From Tillus elongatus (Eukaryota > Arthropoda > Insecta > Coleoptera > Cleridae), in the NCBI GenBank assembly GCA_964006375.1, contig OZ023266.1, forward strand, positions 160,893,292-160,957,291: DNA of 64,000 nucleotides, given 5' to 3'. The position numbers and the translations under genes are program-made. The notes under the pieces were generated by a model. It ran no database searches and was not told the origin of the DNA. It saw nothing but the letters and a program-made list of their open reading frames with translations. Positions 48,270 to 60,162 of the stretch are shown here, piece after piece (the stretch's first letter is position 1; each line of letters opens with the position of its first letter).

Positions 48270-49277
48270 AACGTAAGTTTTAAGCATAATCTTTAGTAGA
48301 AACTATACCATCGACACTGCGAACGCAGGGGAACTCAAGTGTGTTTAGCGTCTATCAACTACCTAATCTTTATGCGTAGATAACATAAAGAAACTGAAAC
48401 GTTTAATGCATCTGAAAATAGAGATGTTTCACCCATTTACTAGTTAAAAGAGAGTCAGTTAGAAAGAGCTTGTTCGTAGTGCATTTTATAGTAAAGATTA
48501 ATTATAGTTAATATAGTGCATATTAGTTGATGTGATAACTGAATTCTGCAGTTCAGGTGAGTACCTACTCGCTAAGTGTCTTGGTTCATTATAGCTAATA
48601 ATGTAATTCAGATAGCAGTAATTATTAGGAGAATATACCTGGGTCGGTTATTATACAGGGAGATTAACTATTTACTGACAATTGCTAGATATTTAGAAAT
48701 TATATTAAGAGCCACGTGTGCTATAGTTATGGTTACTAATTAGACTGTCTCACGTAGTTATAGTGATCGGGTCTCGGATCTGCTTTGTCTGACCGGCAGG
48801 GGTCAAGCGGAGGACCCCCGGGCGGGGCACATAAATGTAAGACCTGGATTGGTCTGTAACCTCTGGGTATGTAAAGTTGCGGGTACGTTCGAACAGCGTG
48901 CCTGGTCTGCTGTACCCAGGCCGCGCTACCTTAGGCCTAAGGTAATGGCGGGGGCAAAGCAGGACCCTTTTATATTAATACTGACATGATATGCTTTATT
49001 AATGAGTTGTTGCAATTATAGACATATAAAGACAGTTGTTTTAGTGCCATATTTAAGGGGTATTTAGGATACAGAACATGTCTTGACTTAAATTGAAGAT
49101 TTAGGTTAGACAAGGGTGAGATGGGCACTTACAGTGGTTTATCTTTTATTGCACAGGGTTAGAAACTACAAGCACGTCCTTCTCTTCTGTCAACCAAAGT
49201 GGTGAGTGTCTATTAATATGTGTTTGTTTACTTAACAAAAATCCTGACGGCCTTCTATCTGTGACTTGTCGTGTGTT

Positions 49278-49280
<3 letters not shown>
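48267..49280. mobile_element. Putative solo LTR (~1,014 bp) in a (TA)n array
   Basis: Begins TGTAACG and ends GTGTTACA, a TG...CA element with a short imperfect inverted repeat (TGTAAC/GTTACA). TA repeat lies on both sides, so an ATAT duplication is possible but cannot be proved. The interior is non-coding, with a GC-rich patch at 48775-48960. No second LTR or internal proteins are seen, hence solo LTR. The TGTAAC terminus and size would suit a BEL/Pao or gypsy element. A non-autonomous DNA element is the alternative. Confidence 0.55.

Positions 49281-49334
<54 letters not shown>
49281..49334. repeat. (TA)n array 14
   Basis: About 54 bp of TA repeat, continuation of array 13 after the insertion. 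Confidence 0.95.
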
Positions 49335-49339
<5 letters not shown>

Positions 49340-49462
49340 TTTTAGCTGACCATGGAAATGGGTTCCAGGGGCCCCAAATCGCGGTCATTTGAAGAATTTT
49401 TTCGAAAGTCTCACCATCGATACCTCTCTATTAGTGAATTTTCTTAATGAAAATTCACTAAA

Positions 49463-50380
49463 AATATATGTATTTAGGCAACATTTTTTTTAAATAAATG
49501 GTGAATATGAAAGTCTATAACATATTTTATTTCATTTTTCATGCAAAACGTTGAATATGATTACCTCTATCAACTCCTATTTTAATTTATACGTATACAA
49601 AACCAACAATGAGTCCTTCAAATTTAAAAAAAACCTGTGACATTTCATAATTCGCAGTTTGTCAATACTTTGGTTTTCTGTAAGTTTGTAGAAACAAATT
49701 ATTTTTAATTATAATTTTTTTATTATATTTCAAAAAATTACGATACCAAATGCACTTACTATCTAATGGTATAAAATTACCTCTAAAATCTGTGGCTATA
49801 GTTTGTCAGTTGAGTTTCTAAACGTCCTGTCTGCGATGCGATACTAACTGCACACTTGGCAAGACAATAGTTCTTCACTTGAACCGAAACCGAATAAATC
49901 AATATACTATCTAAGAAAATTCCATTACCAACAAAATTAACTGTAAAATAATCCAGAGGGAACTGAAGTGGAAAATGAAGGAAGAGATAATGAGAGACCA
50001 GAGTGTGAACACGTACGCAGCCATAGGAGATGATTTTTCCGACGGCTCATATGGCTTATGTACGTCATAATTCATAAATGTAATCAAGGGTAACCGAAAG
50101 GGGAAATTAAATTACCGATGGGATGTTTTAATTAGAAGCTTGTGGAAAGCTCTGTTCGCCACGACAACATGAATGGTTTCATCCAGGGAACGTGGATTGT
50201 TTATAAACCGTTCGAAATTAAATATTTACATTGGCCCATAATATACGTACATTCATATTTATTTGCACTTCCAACAAATTTAGACGTGCTCTCTGAATGA
50301 ATATCGATACGGATTGTATACACGTAAAATTATAAATATTTTTTTTCAGCACCGCTTGGCTTTAGAATTGAAATAAAATT
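49463..50380. other. Unassigned AT-rich DNA
   Basis: Nothing recognised. Confidence 0.35.
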
Positions 50381-50381
50381 T

Positions 50382-51668
<1,287 letters not shown>

Positions 51669-51691
51669 TAAACATCAAAAATAAGTCAACT

Positions 51692-51768
51692 TAATGCGGC
51701 GTCCCTGGCGTCGGTGATTGGCCATAGTCGCGGAAATAGGCCGACGTTAAAGAAACAAAAAAAACTAA
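51692..51768 (+). mobile_element. SINE 3' tail fragment
   Basis: CGTCGGTGATTGGCCATAG and AATAGGCCGACGTTAAAG, followed by an A-rich stretch, match the minus strand of 56845-56920 almost word for word. 5'-truncated copy of the SINE at 56838-57207. Confidence 0.72.
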
Positions 51769-51954
51769 AGTGAATGCTGAGTGTTGACAGAATAGTGATT
51801 TGTGTTAGTAACTATCAAATGAAGAGACTTTTTAACTACTATAACTTATAACTAACTAAAGGAAAAATTGGTAAGTAGTTAATAATTATTAAGTTTAGTT
51901 AGTTTAGTAAGTAGGTTTTTTTATAATACATTTTCGGGGAAAAAAGGGGCGAGC

Positions 51955-52099
51955 CCTTCATTTTTAGTGAATTTTTATATAAAAAAATTCACTAATCGAC
52001 AGGTATCGATGGAGAGACTTTGCACAAAATTTTTCAAATGAGCGCGAACAAGGACCTCTAGCTAGGACCCATATCCGGGGTCAGTTCCAATTTTTATAT

Positions 52100-52176
<77 letters not shown>

Positions 52177-52195
52177 TATATATATATATATATAT

Positions 52196-52274
<79 letters not shown>

Positions 52275-52715
52275 TGTTTCCAAGCGATAACTCAAAAAAT
52301 AAGCAACTGATTTCGATAAAACTCGGCAAGTGCCTTTCTTTTATTAATGCCTTGGATGAGTTCGTTAGTCAGGAAAATCGGATAAGCTTATCCGGAAAAA
52401 TTTTGAGTTTTGTTTCAAAAAAACTTTTTCTCCGAAAATTACAAAGCTATTTTAATGAAATTTGGTGGATATGTTGCATTGTAAAAGACCCTACTACACA
52501 CTAAAATTCAACTTTCTACATTTTTAGAAAATTAAGTTATTCAAATTTTGAGTTCTTTTTTTTTTCGAAAATGAAATTTGGTGGATATGTTGCCCTGGGT
52601 AAGACCTTACTATACACTAAAATTTAACTTTCTAAGTTTGTGGAAACTTGAGTTATTCAAATTTGAAGCATTTAATAAAAATTCACTACCATAACGCACT
52701 TGCTGCGTCCCGAAC
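51955..52715 (+). repeat. Family A subfamily copy
   Basis: Hairpin end (GTGAATTTTTATATAAAAAA, GATCGATGG-like), CCATATCCGGGGTCAG, (TA)n 52102-52245, (GTAT)n 52246-52276, CGATAACTCAAAAAATAAG, CTTGGATGAGTTCGTTAG, then a shortened core with an internal duplication (ATGAAATTTGGTGGATATGT at about 52457 and 52570), and only the right arm of the module (52680-52712). Confidence 0.7.
52102..52276. repeat. (TA)n array 16 with (GTAT)n
   Basis: TA repeat with two GATA interruptions near 52175 and 52197, ending in seven to eight GTAT units. Confidence 0.95.
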
Positions 52716-52737
52716 TTTCATTAGCTTAAATTATTCA

Positions 52738-52860
52738 TCCCTCTGATGACGCTAACGTTGTTAGCTAAACGAACGTCGGATCTCAAAATGTGGTTGTGAA
52801 TTGGGTTCTTTAAAGTGTGATTATTAGTGCTCATCACAGGTTCAAATCTTCACTCAGTAA
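52738..52860 (+). ncRNA. Hammerhead-like motif, copy 3
   Basis: CTGATGA at 52743-52749, a perfect 6-bp stem with a 3-nt loop (GCTAAC-GTT-GTTAGC, 52751-52765), then TAAAC, and the downstream words GTGATTATTAGTGCTCATC and ACAGGTTC. The stem matches hammerhead helix II, but the GAAA is TAAA here. Confidence 0.45.
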
Positions 52861-53935
52861 ACCAAAACAAATCGAAAGAACATCTAGAGATGAACCTTAT
52901 CACATTTCAAGTTGTGTTTATTTATGGCCCCGTCTTGATAATTGTATTTTGTAAGCAAATACAATAGAACTAAGCAAATACCCATGTCAGAAGCAAATAC
53001 CCATGTCAGTTACCTGTTATTATCTTAATTATCAGCAGAATTTCATGAGAAATAATCTAACTACGAATGGCGGATTAATATAATTAATATATGCACAAAG
53101 GAAATGCAACACAATAAAAGACCTTAGTGGTTAATGTATTCTTGGGACAGAATTATGTTTAGTTAATTTGTTCTGTTAGCATATACCATTGAATTGTTGT
53201 AATTACCTTGAATGAGTGAAAAAACGCTGGTGTAGTAGTCTCAAACTCTAGTATATAAAGTTTATGAAATTATTTTCAAATTCAAACTTATTACCAACAA
53301 AATACAGAAATACTCTAATGCCATATTTACCAAGAATGTTATAGTCCAAAGAGTTCATGGCGAATTTTGAGTCTTTTATGAAGAAAAGAACTACCGTAAA
53401 GTGACATATTTTGATCGGGTACCTATCTCTGACCATAAATCAGAAAAAAGAAATTCCACAACCCTGAAGCTCGATAAAGTAGGACATGGATTATGCTGGT
53501 AGTTTGACTAGTGGACTATAGATGTCTCTTCACATAATGTTCGTTAATCACTTGTTTCAATTGGCGCTAAAATATTTCCCAACTTAATACTGAAAACCAA
53601 ACATAATTATTGGTCGTTAACTTTATATTGGTGTTTGTGATATAATAAAGGGATCAATATTGTACTTGGCGAGTAAGTTTCTCATGGTGTTATACTGTAA
53701 TTTCTGTTATTAGTTTTTTCTCAAGTTTCCTAGTTTTTTTATTTGCTCAAAAATGTTATCGTAACCTAAGATTTGTTAGAAATGTGCATAACATTGACCG
53801 GCGGTCAAAGTTACAGTATTGTGGATAAAGTTACGTTCCTATTCAGTATGTCTTGTTACAGAATGTCCACAAGAAAATGCAATACATATAAAGAGGGTGA
53901 GGCAAAAGAATGACTTGAAGAAGCCTTGCGTTTTT
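52861..53935. other. Unassigned AT-rich DNA
   Basis: A short duplication (AGCAAATACCCATGTCAG, about 52980-53010). No gene supported. Confidence 0.35.
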
Positions 53936-53977
53936 TTATATTTCAACAACACACCACAAGGGCTTACAGCCTAAATA

Positions 53978-54257
53978 CTATCGTACCGTGGGTGTCGACA
54001 AGGAGGAAAGAGGCAACTTGTTAATTCTGGACTTGAAGGTTTGGAGGTTCGGAGAAGGAAAAACATGTGCCGGCAAGGAATTCCACAACTTGGAAGTCCT
54101 CAGGACAAAAGAGCAGGCATAACCGGATCTTCTATGTCTGGTGACCCGGACAGTAAAAGAGTGCATTCGCTCTGTTCCCCAGGTAGATCTGTTGGGGGCA
54201 GCACGTGGAGGAACAATGGAAGAATGGCCCTCTGAGCAGTGCCCGTGCAGATATCTA

Positions 54258-54314
<57 letters not shown>

Positions 54315-55334
54315 ACCAACGGCACGTCGGTGGGCAAGGGATGGCAACCTTTGGGTGAGGGTAGGCTCACCGATGAGCCGTATAGCTTTCTTCTGAATGA
54401 AGTCTAGGATAGCGAGCGTAGAAGCGGTAGCGGCACCCCAGATGTGGGAGCAGTATTCGAGGTTTGGCCTTATTTGTGAAGTATATAAGGTATAGAGATT
54501 GGCTGGTGAAAAGTATTTGCGAGCCCGGAAGAGGAAACCTAATTTTTTAGCAGCCGCTTCTGCAATTGATGTGACATGTTGGTGCCAATTGAGATTTCGA
54601 TCCACAGAAATGCCAACAAGTGAAAAGGACTCATTACTTCGAATAACTTAGTTGTTCATTGTGATGGGTCTAGGGCTGGTGTATCTCTTATGAGAAAGAA
54701 AGCAAGACTGAGATTTGGTGGGGTTGAATTGTACAAGATTTATACTTCCCCAGTCTAATATTTTTTGAAGATCCACGGAGACAGAACCCTCCACGAGTCT
54801 GCGATCCTCATCTAATTGGGCTAAACAGACAGGCTTAGAATATTGTATATTTGAGTGGAGGGTGCTGTCCTCCGCGTAACAGTGAACTGGGTTGGATGTG
54901 CTAGAAAGCAGGTCATTGATGTGAAGAAGAAACAAAGAAGGGGCTAAAGCTGAACCTTGAGGAACTCCTGCATTAATTGGATACAGTTTAGAGGAATGGC
55001 CATTCACGACAACAGAAATGCGCCGGTTGGAGAGGAAATTTGCTGTCCAGGTGCAGAGTTTTTGTGGTAGGCCATAGGCCGGAAGCGCTGCGTGCCAGAC
55101 CTGGTCGAATGCTTTGGATATGTCTAGAGCGACAATCTAGGATCCACCATGTAGTTCCATAGACTTGTTCCAAGAATGGATGACAAAGGAAAGGAGGTCG
55201 GCAGTTGATCTGCGCTGACGGAATCCATACTGCCTGTCGTGGATTAGACTGTGTTTTTCAAGAAATTTTAGTAACTCGGTGTTTACATACTTTTCCATCA
55301 CTTTAGAGACGACTGAAAAGAGAGGAATAGGCAT
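53978..55334 (-). pseudogene. RT of the minus-strand CR1/Jockey-superfamily copy
   Basis: On the minus strand: VVSKVMEKYVNTELLKFLE, RQYGFRQRRSTADLL, then after an in-frame stop IVALDISKAFDQVWH-like, INAGVPQGSALAPSLFLLHI, HCYAEDSTLHS (the active site YADD is YAED here), and the C-terminal SQIRPNLEYCSHIWGA. A (TC)n run at 54265-54312 inserts a run of alternating Leu-Ser codons where the sister copy has DISLFYRY. Frame breaks at about 55137, 54650 and 54255. Confidence 0.8.
54263..54312. repeat. (GA)n/(TC)n microsatellite inside an RT gene
   Basis: About 24 GA units. The homologous site at 24686 has only four TC units, so the array expanded inside the dead (or dying) coding region. Confidence 0.92.
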
Positions 55335-55590
55335 GTAGTTGCTAGGAGGCGCTTTGGATCCTTTCTTGCGGACGGGTTGTACTCAAGCAGTGTTCCAGTT
55401 ACTAGGGAATATGCATCTATTGTAAGATGTCTGAAACAGACGAGTCAGGACAGGAGCAAGTTCTGGTGCGCCTTTTTTGAGAACAATGCTGGGATCTCAT
55501 CAAGGCCAGAGGCTTTCCTGGTATTAAGAGAAGAGATCATCTTTCGTACCTTTTTAGTTTTGAAAATGATATCAGTCATTTTATGCGCGT

Positions 55591-56660
55591 TTGATAAATA
55601 CAGGTCGGATTTCCAGAAATAAGGCCGCCAAAACTTTCAATATACCAAAAGGTACAATAATTAATAAAATAAAAGAGTCACATCCAGGAAAAGTCGGACG
55701 CCCTTTTGTGCTATCACCTGCGGAAGAAGAAGCTATAATGGCTCATATATTGAAAGTGAGCGAATGGGGATTTCCCTTTAGTAGAAAAGACATACAATAC
55801 TTAGTGACATATTAAACAGAAAAGGAGTCACTATTTCACAATTAAAAGATAATATTCCAACTCTCAGGTGGGTTAGAAATTTATAAAAAGACACCCTATG
55901 CTAACTTACAGACTAAGCCAAAACATAAAAACTTCTAAAGCAGAAATTTCTCCAGACCAGCTGATGAAATTTTTTGACGCTTTGAAAAAAACCTTGACTA
56001 AAGATGATAACTTTACTGATCCTGCCAGGACCTACAATTATGATGAAACAAACTTACGTGACGATCCAGGAAGAAGAAAATACATCTTCAAAAAGGGAAC
56101 CAAATATCCCGATAGAATTAGTGATTCCAACAAAGCAAGTATATCTGTCATGTTTTGCGGATCGGCAAGTGACTTAATATTACCTCCCTATGTAGTATAC
56201 AAGTCCGAGCACATATGGTAAACTTGGATAGAAGGGGGACCACCGAATACCCGTTATAATCGTAGTAGAAGTGGATGGTACGATTCAGTTATATTTACTG
56301 ATTGGTTCTGTAACCAATTTGTGACGAATGTGAAGAAACAGCACAACAATGGCAAGTTTGTCTGCTTAGGAGATAATCTTGCAAGCCACTTTTCTTCGAA
56401 GGTATTAAAATGCGCCGCAGAAAACAGCATTGTATTTGCCTGCTTTCCTAAGAATTCCACACACCTCTGTCAGCCACTAGATGTGGCCTTTTATGCACCC
56501 TTAAAAAGAAAATGGCGAGATATTTTAGATGTGTGGAAAAATAATCGAAAGAAAACAGCTCAAGTATTGCAAAAAGATCAGTTTACCGGCTGCTGCAATA
56601 TTACAACAAACAGTTTGTTTCTTTTAGGACACCCACATAACAACTTAAATCTGTCGTAGA
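55591..56660 (+). pseudogene. pogo/Tigger-like transposase remnant
   Basis: Tc1/mariner-superfamily, pogo branch. N-terminal psq-type helix-turn-helix: SRNKAAKTFNIPKGTIINKI. CENP-B-like second helix region: LSPAEEEAIMAHILKVSEWG. DDE core: YNYDETNLRDDPG (first Asp), LPPYVVYKSEHIW, GGPPNTRYNRSRSGWYDS, CLGDNLASHFSS (second Asp) and LCQPLDVAFYAPLKRKWR (third Asp, 35 residues after the second, i.e. DD35D). Stops or frame changes at about 55813, 55885, 56218 and 56590. The left side joins directly to the non-LTR fragment; no terminal repeats found. Confidence 0.78.
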
Positions 56661-56826
56661 CACAACTAATAAATTTTCGTGAAAAACTCCGCGATTTTCC
56701 TACGTCTGTTTTGGATATCGGCCTTCCTAATCGTTTAATATCCATTCGGATCTCGTCCGTTATGTCTTTATTAGCCAATAAAATGTCCACCGAATTCATT
56801 TTGACACGTTTCACAATCAAAAACAG

Positions 56827-57218
56827 TAAAAACAGACTTGTGTGTGTGTGTGTGTTTTGTTTCTTTAACGTCGGCCTATTTCCAAGACTATGGCCAATCA
56901 CCGACACCAGGGAGCAGTTTCACCTCACTATCCTGGAAATTTTGCGGAACCACTGCCTTTCTGTAAGGAGGGTAGGGATCTTTAACGTGCCCGACATCGC
57001 ATGGACACGGGACCGACGGCCTTACCCCCTCCCCTTCCGAAGGGCGGAACGTGCAGACATTCAACTTGCTCGAATACAATGCCAGAACCTCGGTTGATGT
57101 TAATGTTACAGTACGTATTTAAATAGCGAAAGGAGTACCCTGGGATCGAACCCAGTACCGTTCGGTTCAGAAGCACACGTTCTTACCCCTGAACCACCGA
57201 GTTTCTTAAAAACAGACC
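56827..57218 (-). mobile_element. tRNA-headed SINE with 11-bp target duplication
   Basis: TAAAAACAGAC occurs at 56827-56837 and 57208-57218. The 370-bp insert reads on the minus strand: tRNA-like head 57127-57202 with A box TGGTTCAGGGGTAAG and B box GGGTTCGATCCC, a body with GGCACGTTAAAGATCCC, and a tail GGCCGACGTTAAAGAAAC followed by (AC)n. Both Pol III boxes are excellent, so it could still be transcribed. A truncated sister lies at 51692-51768. Confidence 0.82.
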
Positions 57219-57552
57219 TCTCAGCGAAGAAAATAAACAACACTTAAAACGGTCACTCAACATGTGTGACTCCTGAGCCGATTTTACAATGGAGTTTAAC
57301 GACATTCTCGTCGTGTTCGGTATGCAAGCCCGATCACAAACGAGGGCTGGATATCTATGTGCCCAGGCCTTTGAATGTATATTCATATGCAAAGGCGCAA
57401 GCATGCGTAATGCGACCACCGTGTCCGTATGCAAAGTCAAAGTCCACCGTACGGTGGCGCGATGTTGAGTCAATAATAATTAGAATATGGATAGTTTGTC
57501 GTATATAATTAATTGATATTACTGTAACATTGTAAGAGTCATTTATAGTAAC

Positions 57553-57760
57553 TACACTTTGAGAAAACCCAAATCACCACAACACTTATTTCAGAGACCT
57601 TACGATCGTTTCGTTGACAAAGTCAGATGAAGATAAATTTAGAATTTATCTGCCTCTGAAGATGTTGACGTGACCAACGAAACGATCGTAAGATCTCTGA
57701 AATAAGTGTTGTGGTGATTTGGGTTTTCTCAAAGTGTACTTATTAGTGCTCATCACAGGT
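57553..57760. repeat. Inverted pair of hammerhead-like motifs (foldback)
   Basis: 57553-57618 and 57680-57742 are near-perfect reverse complements (ACCCAAATCACCACAACAC, ACGATCGTTTCGTTG and so on). The right arm carries CTGAAGA (57656-57662), a GTTG..CAAC stem, GAAAC (57679-57683) and a GATC-GTAA-GATC mini-hairpin. The downstream AGTGTACTTATTAGTGCTC and ATCACAGGTTC match the other copies. Confidence 0.65.
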
Positions 57761-58690
57761 TCTAGTTTTCGCATAGTCATTTATAGTAAATAAAAAGAAA
57801 AGAAATATATTTTTTCTATTAAAATTTGGGCCCTTATTCGCCGCCACTGCTTTCTTCTTCAGCTTACCCTGTTTGGGAGATTTTATTCCAATTTAATTTA
57901 TAAATAAATTGAATCCGATCATTTAGGCAAGAACGGGTTAGCCACTACAACGTGACTAAGTCCTTTTGCGTCACATCCAAACCGTTGATACTGAAAGTAT
58001 TTTAAATTTAAATTATTTAAGAGTAACATAGAATTGATTACACCAACAGACTATTAATCGACTAGTTGATATGCTGAACATAATAGATTACCTTTTCAAA
58101 CTACAACCCACATTTATATATAAACTATGAAATTTTAAGTAGCAATTCTCTGAAACTGTTTAATAATGTACAATTCAGAATGCTGCAGCGCAATCACTTT
58201 AATTTATAATTAGGTATCTATTGTGTTTTTCATATACGATATCAAAGGTCGGTATGTGTGTACGTACAGGACGACATATAAATCATAATTATTCTCTACG
58301 AGGAAAAGTCATTAACCTCTAATTTTGCAGGTCTTTTTACGAATAAACCAACGGGATTTGTCTACTGTTACATGAAGAATGCGTGGGAAAACAGTCCAAG
58401 AACCTAATTTGAATCAGTTAATGTACTTTTGACTGTTCGTTAACTTTTTAGGTTGTAAAATATACAGGGGGGTGGTCACTTATTGTGATTTTGTTGAAAA
58501 CCGCTCAAAGAGATAAATTTTGCTTTCAAGCGGAGGAGACTTTTATGATTTGTTTTTCAACATTGCAACACCAACCCTCAAGCGGTGGTGCAATCCACAC
58601 CTAAAAACTTAAACGGGAGAGCGAGGGGGGAGGGGGTGGGGGGTGTTGGTTGTCAAGGAGCACATCATTTTAGAGATGGTGTAAATCTCT
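57761..58690. other. Unassigned DNA with a G-rich tract
   Basis: Mostly unrecognised. At 58614-58647 there are four G-runs (GGG, then G6, G5 and G6) within about 35 bases, a good G-quadruplex candidate. A CAAGCGG word occurs twice around it (58529 and 58579). Confidence 0.4.
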
Positions 58691-58699
58691 TTTCAACGG

Positions 58700-59262
58700 T
58701 GCCTTATTTTTAGTGAATTTTCATTAAGAATATAGAGGTATCGATGGTGAGACTTTCGGAAAATTTCTTCAAATGAATTAGGGCCCTGGAACCCATTTCC
58801 GTGATGAGTTAAAATGATTTGGACCAAATTTGGGAATTACCCATATTTTGTTAATGGCTTGGATGAAAATGAAAATATTTTTTAAAACGCAATATCTCTC
58901 AAATTGTTGAAGTGATTGAAACGAAAATGTACAACTTAAGAGAACATAGGCAGACGGGGTTCTGTACCAATTTTCAAGTCTTTTGATCAAAGGAAAATAA
59001 AGTTATTCGAAATTAATATTAAAATAATCATCGACATCACTTCAGATTCTGTAATGCAATATCTACAATGTTAAACAAATACACATGACGTTACCTGCAA
59101 TGCTATGCTATTTAAATAAATGGTAGATGAAACTACAAACAATGGAAATTACATCATCAGCACTGCAAAATGTCAGACTCGTATAACATTGTGAAATATA
59201 CGACAAGGACGCCATCTCGGTCCGGAACCAAGTAGTATGTCGCCACGACCTCTCATGATATA
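58700..59262 (+). repeat. Family B interspersed repeat, copy without (TA)n
   Basis: Hairpin-end unit (AGTGAATTTTCATTAAGAAT, AGAGGTATCGATGGTGAG), TTTGGGAATTACCCATA, CAATTTTCAAGTCTTTTGAT, TTCTGTAATGCAATATCTAC, and the MYDR-type frame (59137-59262). Same order as 49462-47700 but with no (TA)n and no LTR insertion. Confidence 0.65.
59137..59262 (+). pseudogene. 'MYDR' repeat copy 3
   Basis: Starts MEITSSALQN, meets a stop, then reads EIYDKDAISVRNQVVCRHD. Conserved against 47707-47955, so the same small reading frame existed in the ancestor. Function unknown. Confidence 0.5.
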
Positions 59263-60162
59263 ATGACTTAGAAGAGATATGATATTGCGCATATGCTCCG
59301 CCTCCTCCTATGACGTCACGCGGTGAGTAACGTTATAGAAGTCCAACTACACACTTAAAACAAAGTCATTCGCAATCAAAAAGTTACTTTACGTCAGTTT
59401 AATGCGGTTCAAGTTACGCCTATATTGTCTTTTTCAGATAATATAGATCGTAGCACTAAATTAAATCCTTTTTCATTTTTATTACTTCCAACTGTATGCA
59501 CTTAAATATTAGTAAAATACGTAATTTGTTAAGAGATTGTGATGAAACGTCAAACCTTACTGCACGACAGCATGTTATTGTTGCATTGGACTCACCACTT
59601 TGACACCATGCGCGTGACAGGTCTAACAATAGATAGTCTGAATATCTCTCGTTATTTGTATCATGACTACCTCTAGTTAACACAAAATTTTAAAGATGGA
59701 TACTGCGTACAATCAACTAACAATAATACTCCTGGCTCATTTATTTCCTAATTCGTCCATAAACGCTAGCATGCAACTACAAGCCGCTTGATAGCTGGTT
59801 GACGTTAGATGACACCGCTGATTTTTAAGAGCGGCAAGCTGCTTGCAAGCTTGACAAGCGCATGATTTCTACACTTCGTGGCTTGCGCTTGTTATGTAGC
59901 GTTCACAACTGACTTTTAACTAACCTAACATATTTAAAATATGGATATAAATATTAAGTATTGAAAATAAATATTGGACGATAGTTTTAAATGAAAATTG
60001 TGAGTTCATGACTTTCTTTACTCTTCATCTCATATATGGAAAATTTGGGGTAAATGAAACTACATAATATTATGTAGTAGTTTAAAGTATACCGATAAAC
60101 AGGTGTTCAGAGTAAATTATCAAAATTTTAATTTTAATTTATTTATTTCATTTTCAATACCT
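59263..60162. other. Unassigned DNA
   Basis: No gene or repeat recognised. Confidence 0.35.

Larger units (their letters stand above)
47700..49462 (-). repeat. Family B interspersed repeat with nested putative LTR
   Basis: Leaving out 48267-49280, the unit reads: MYDR frame, AATTTCCAATAACTTTATTT, AAGACTTGAAAATTGGTAC, (TA)n, TAGCTGACCATGGAAATGGG, CATCGATACCTCTCTATTAG, and a hairpin end TGAATTTTCTTAATGAAAAT. The copy at 58700-59262 has the same order, reversed, with no (TA)n. It shares the hairpin-end design with family A but has a different opposite end. Confidence 0.65.
53936..55590 (-). mobile_element. CR1/Jockey-superfamily non-LTR element, 3' half
   Basis: Minus strand. The 3' end has AAATATAAAAAAACG, the GGCTGTAAGCCCTTGTGG word, then the RT C-terminus and RT core, up to ATGACTGATATCATTTTC at about 55570 where it stops and a pogo-like remnant begins. 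Same family as 23085-24985. Confidence 0.8.

Noticed and set aside
48267..49280. Helitron as the identity of the insert
   Set aside because: It starts TG and ends CA with a matching inverted hexamer. There is no TC start, CTRR end or 3' hairpin of a Helitron.
57127..57202. Functional tRNA on the minus strand
   Set aside because: Both boxes are good, but it is the head of a 370-bp insert with target duplications; a SINE head.
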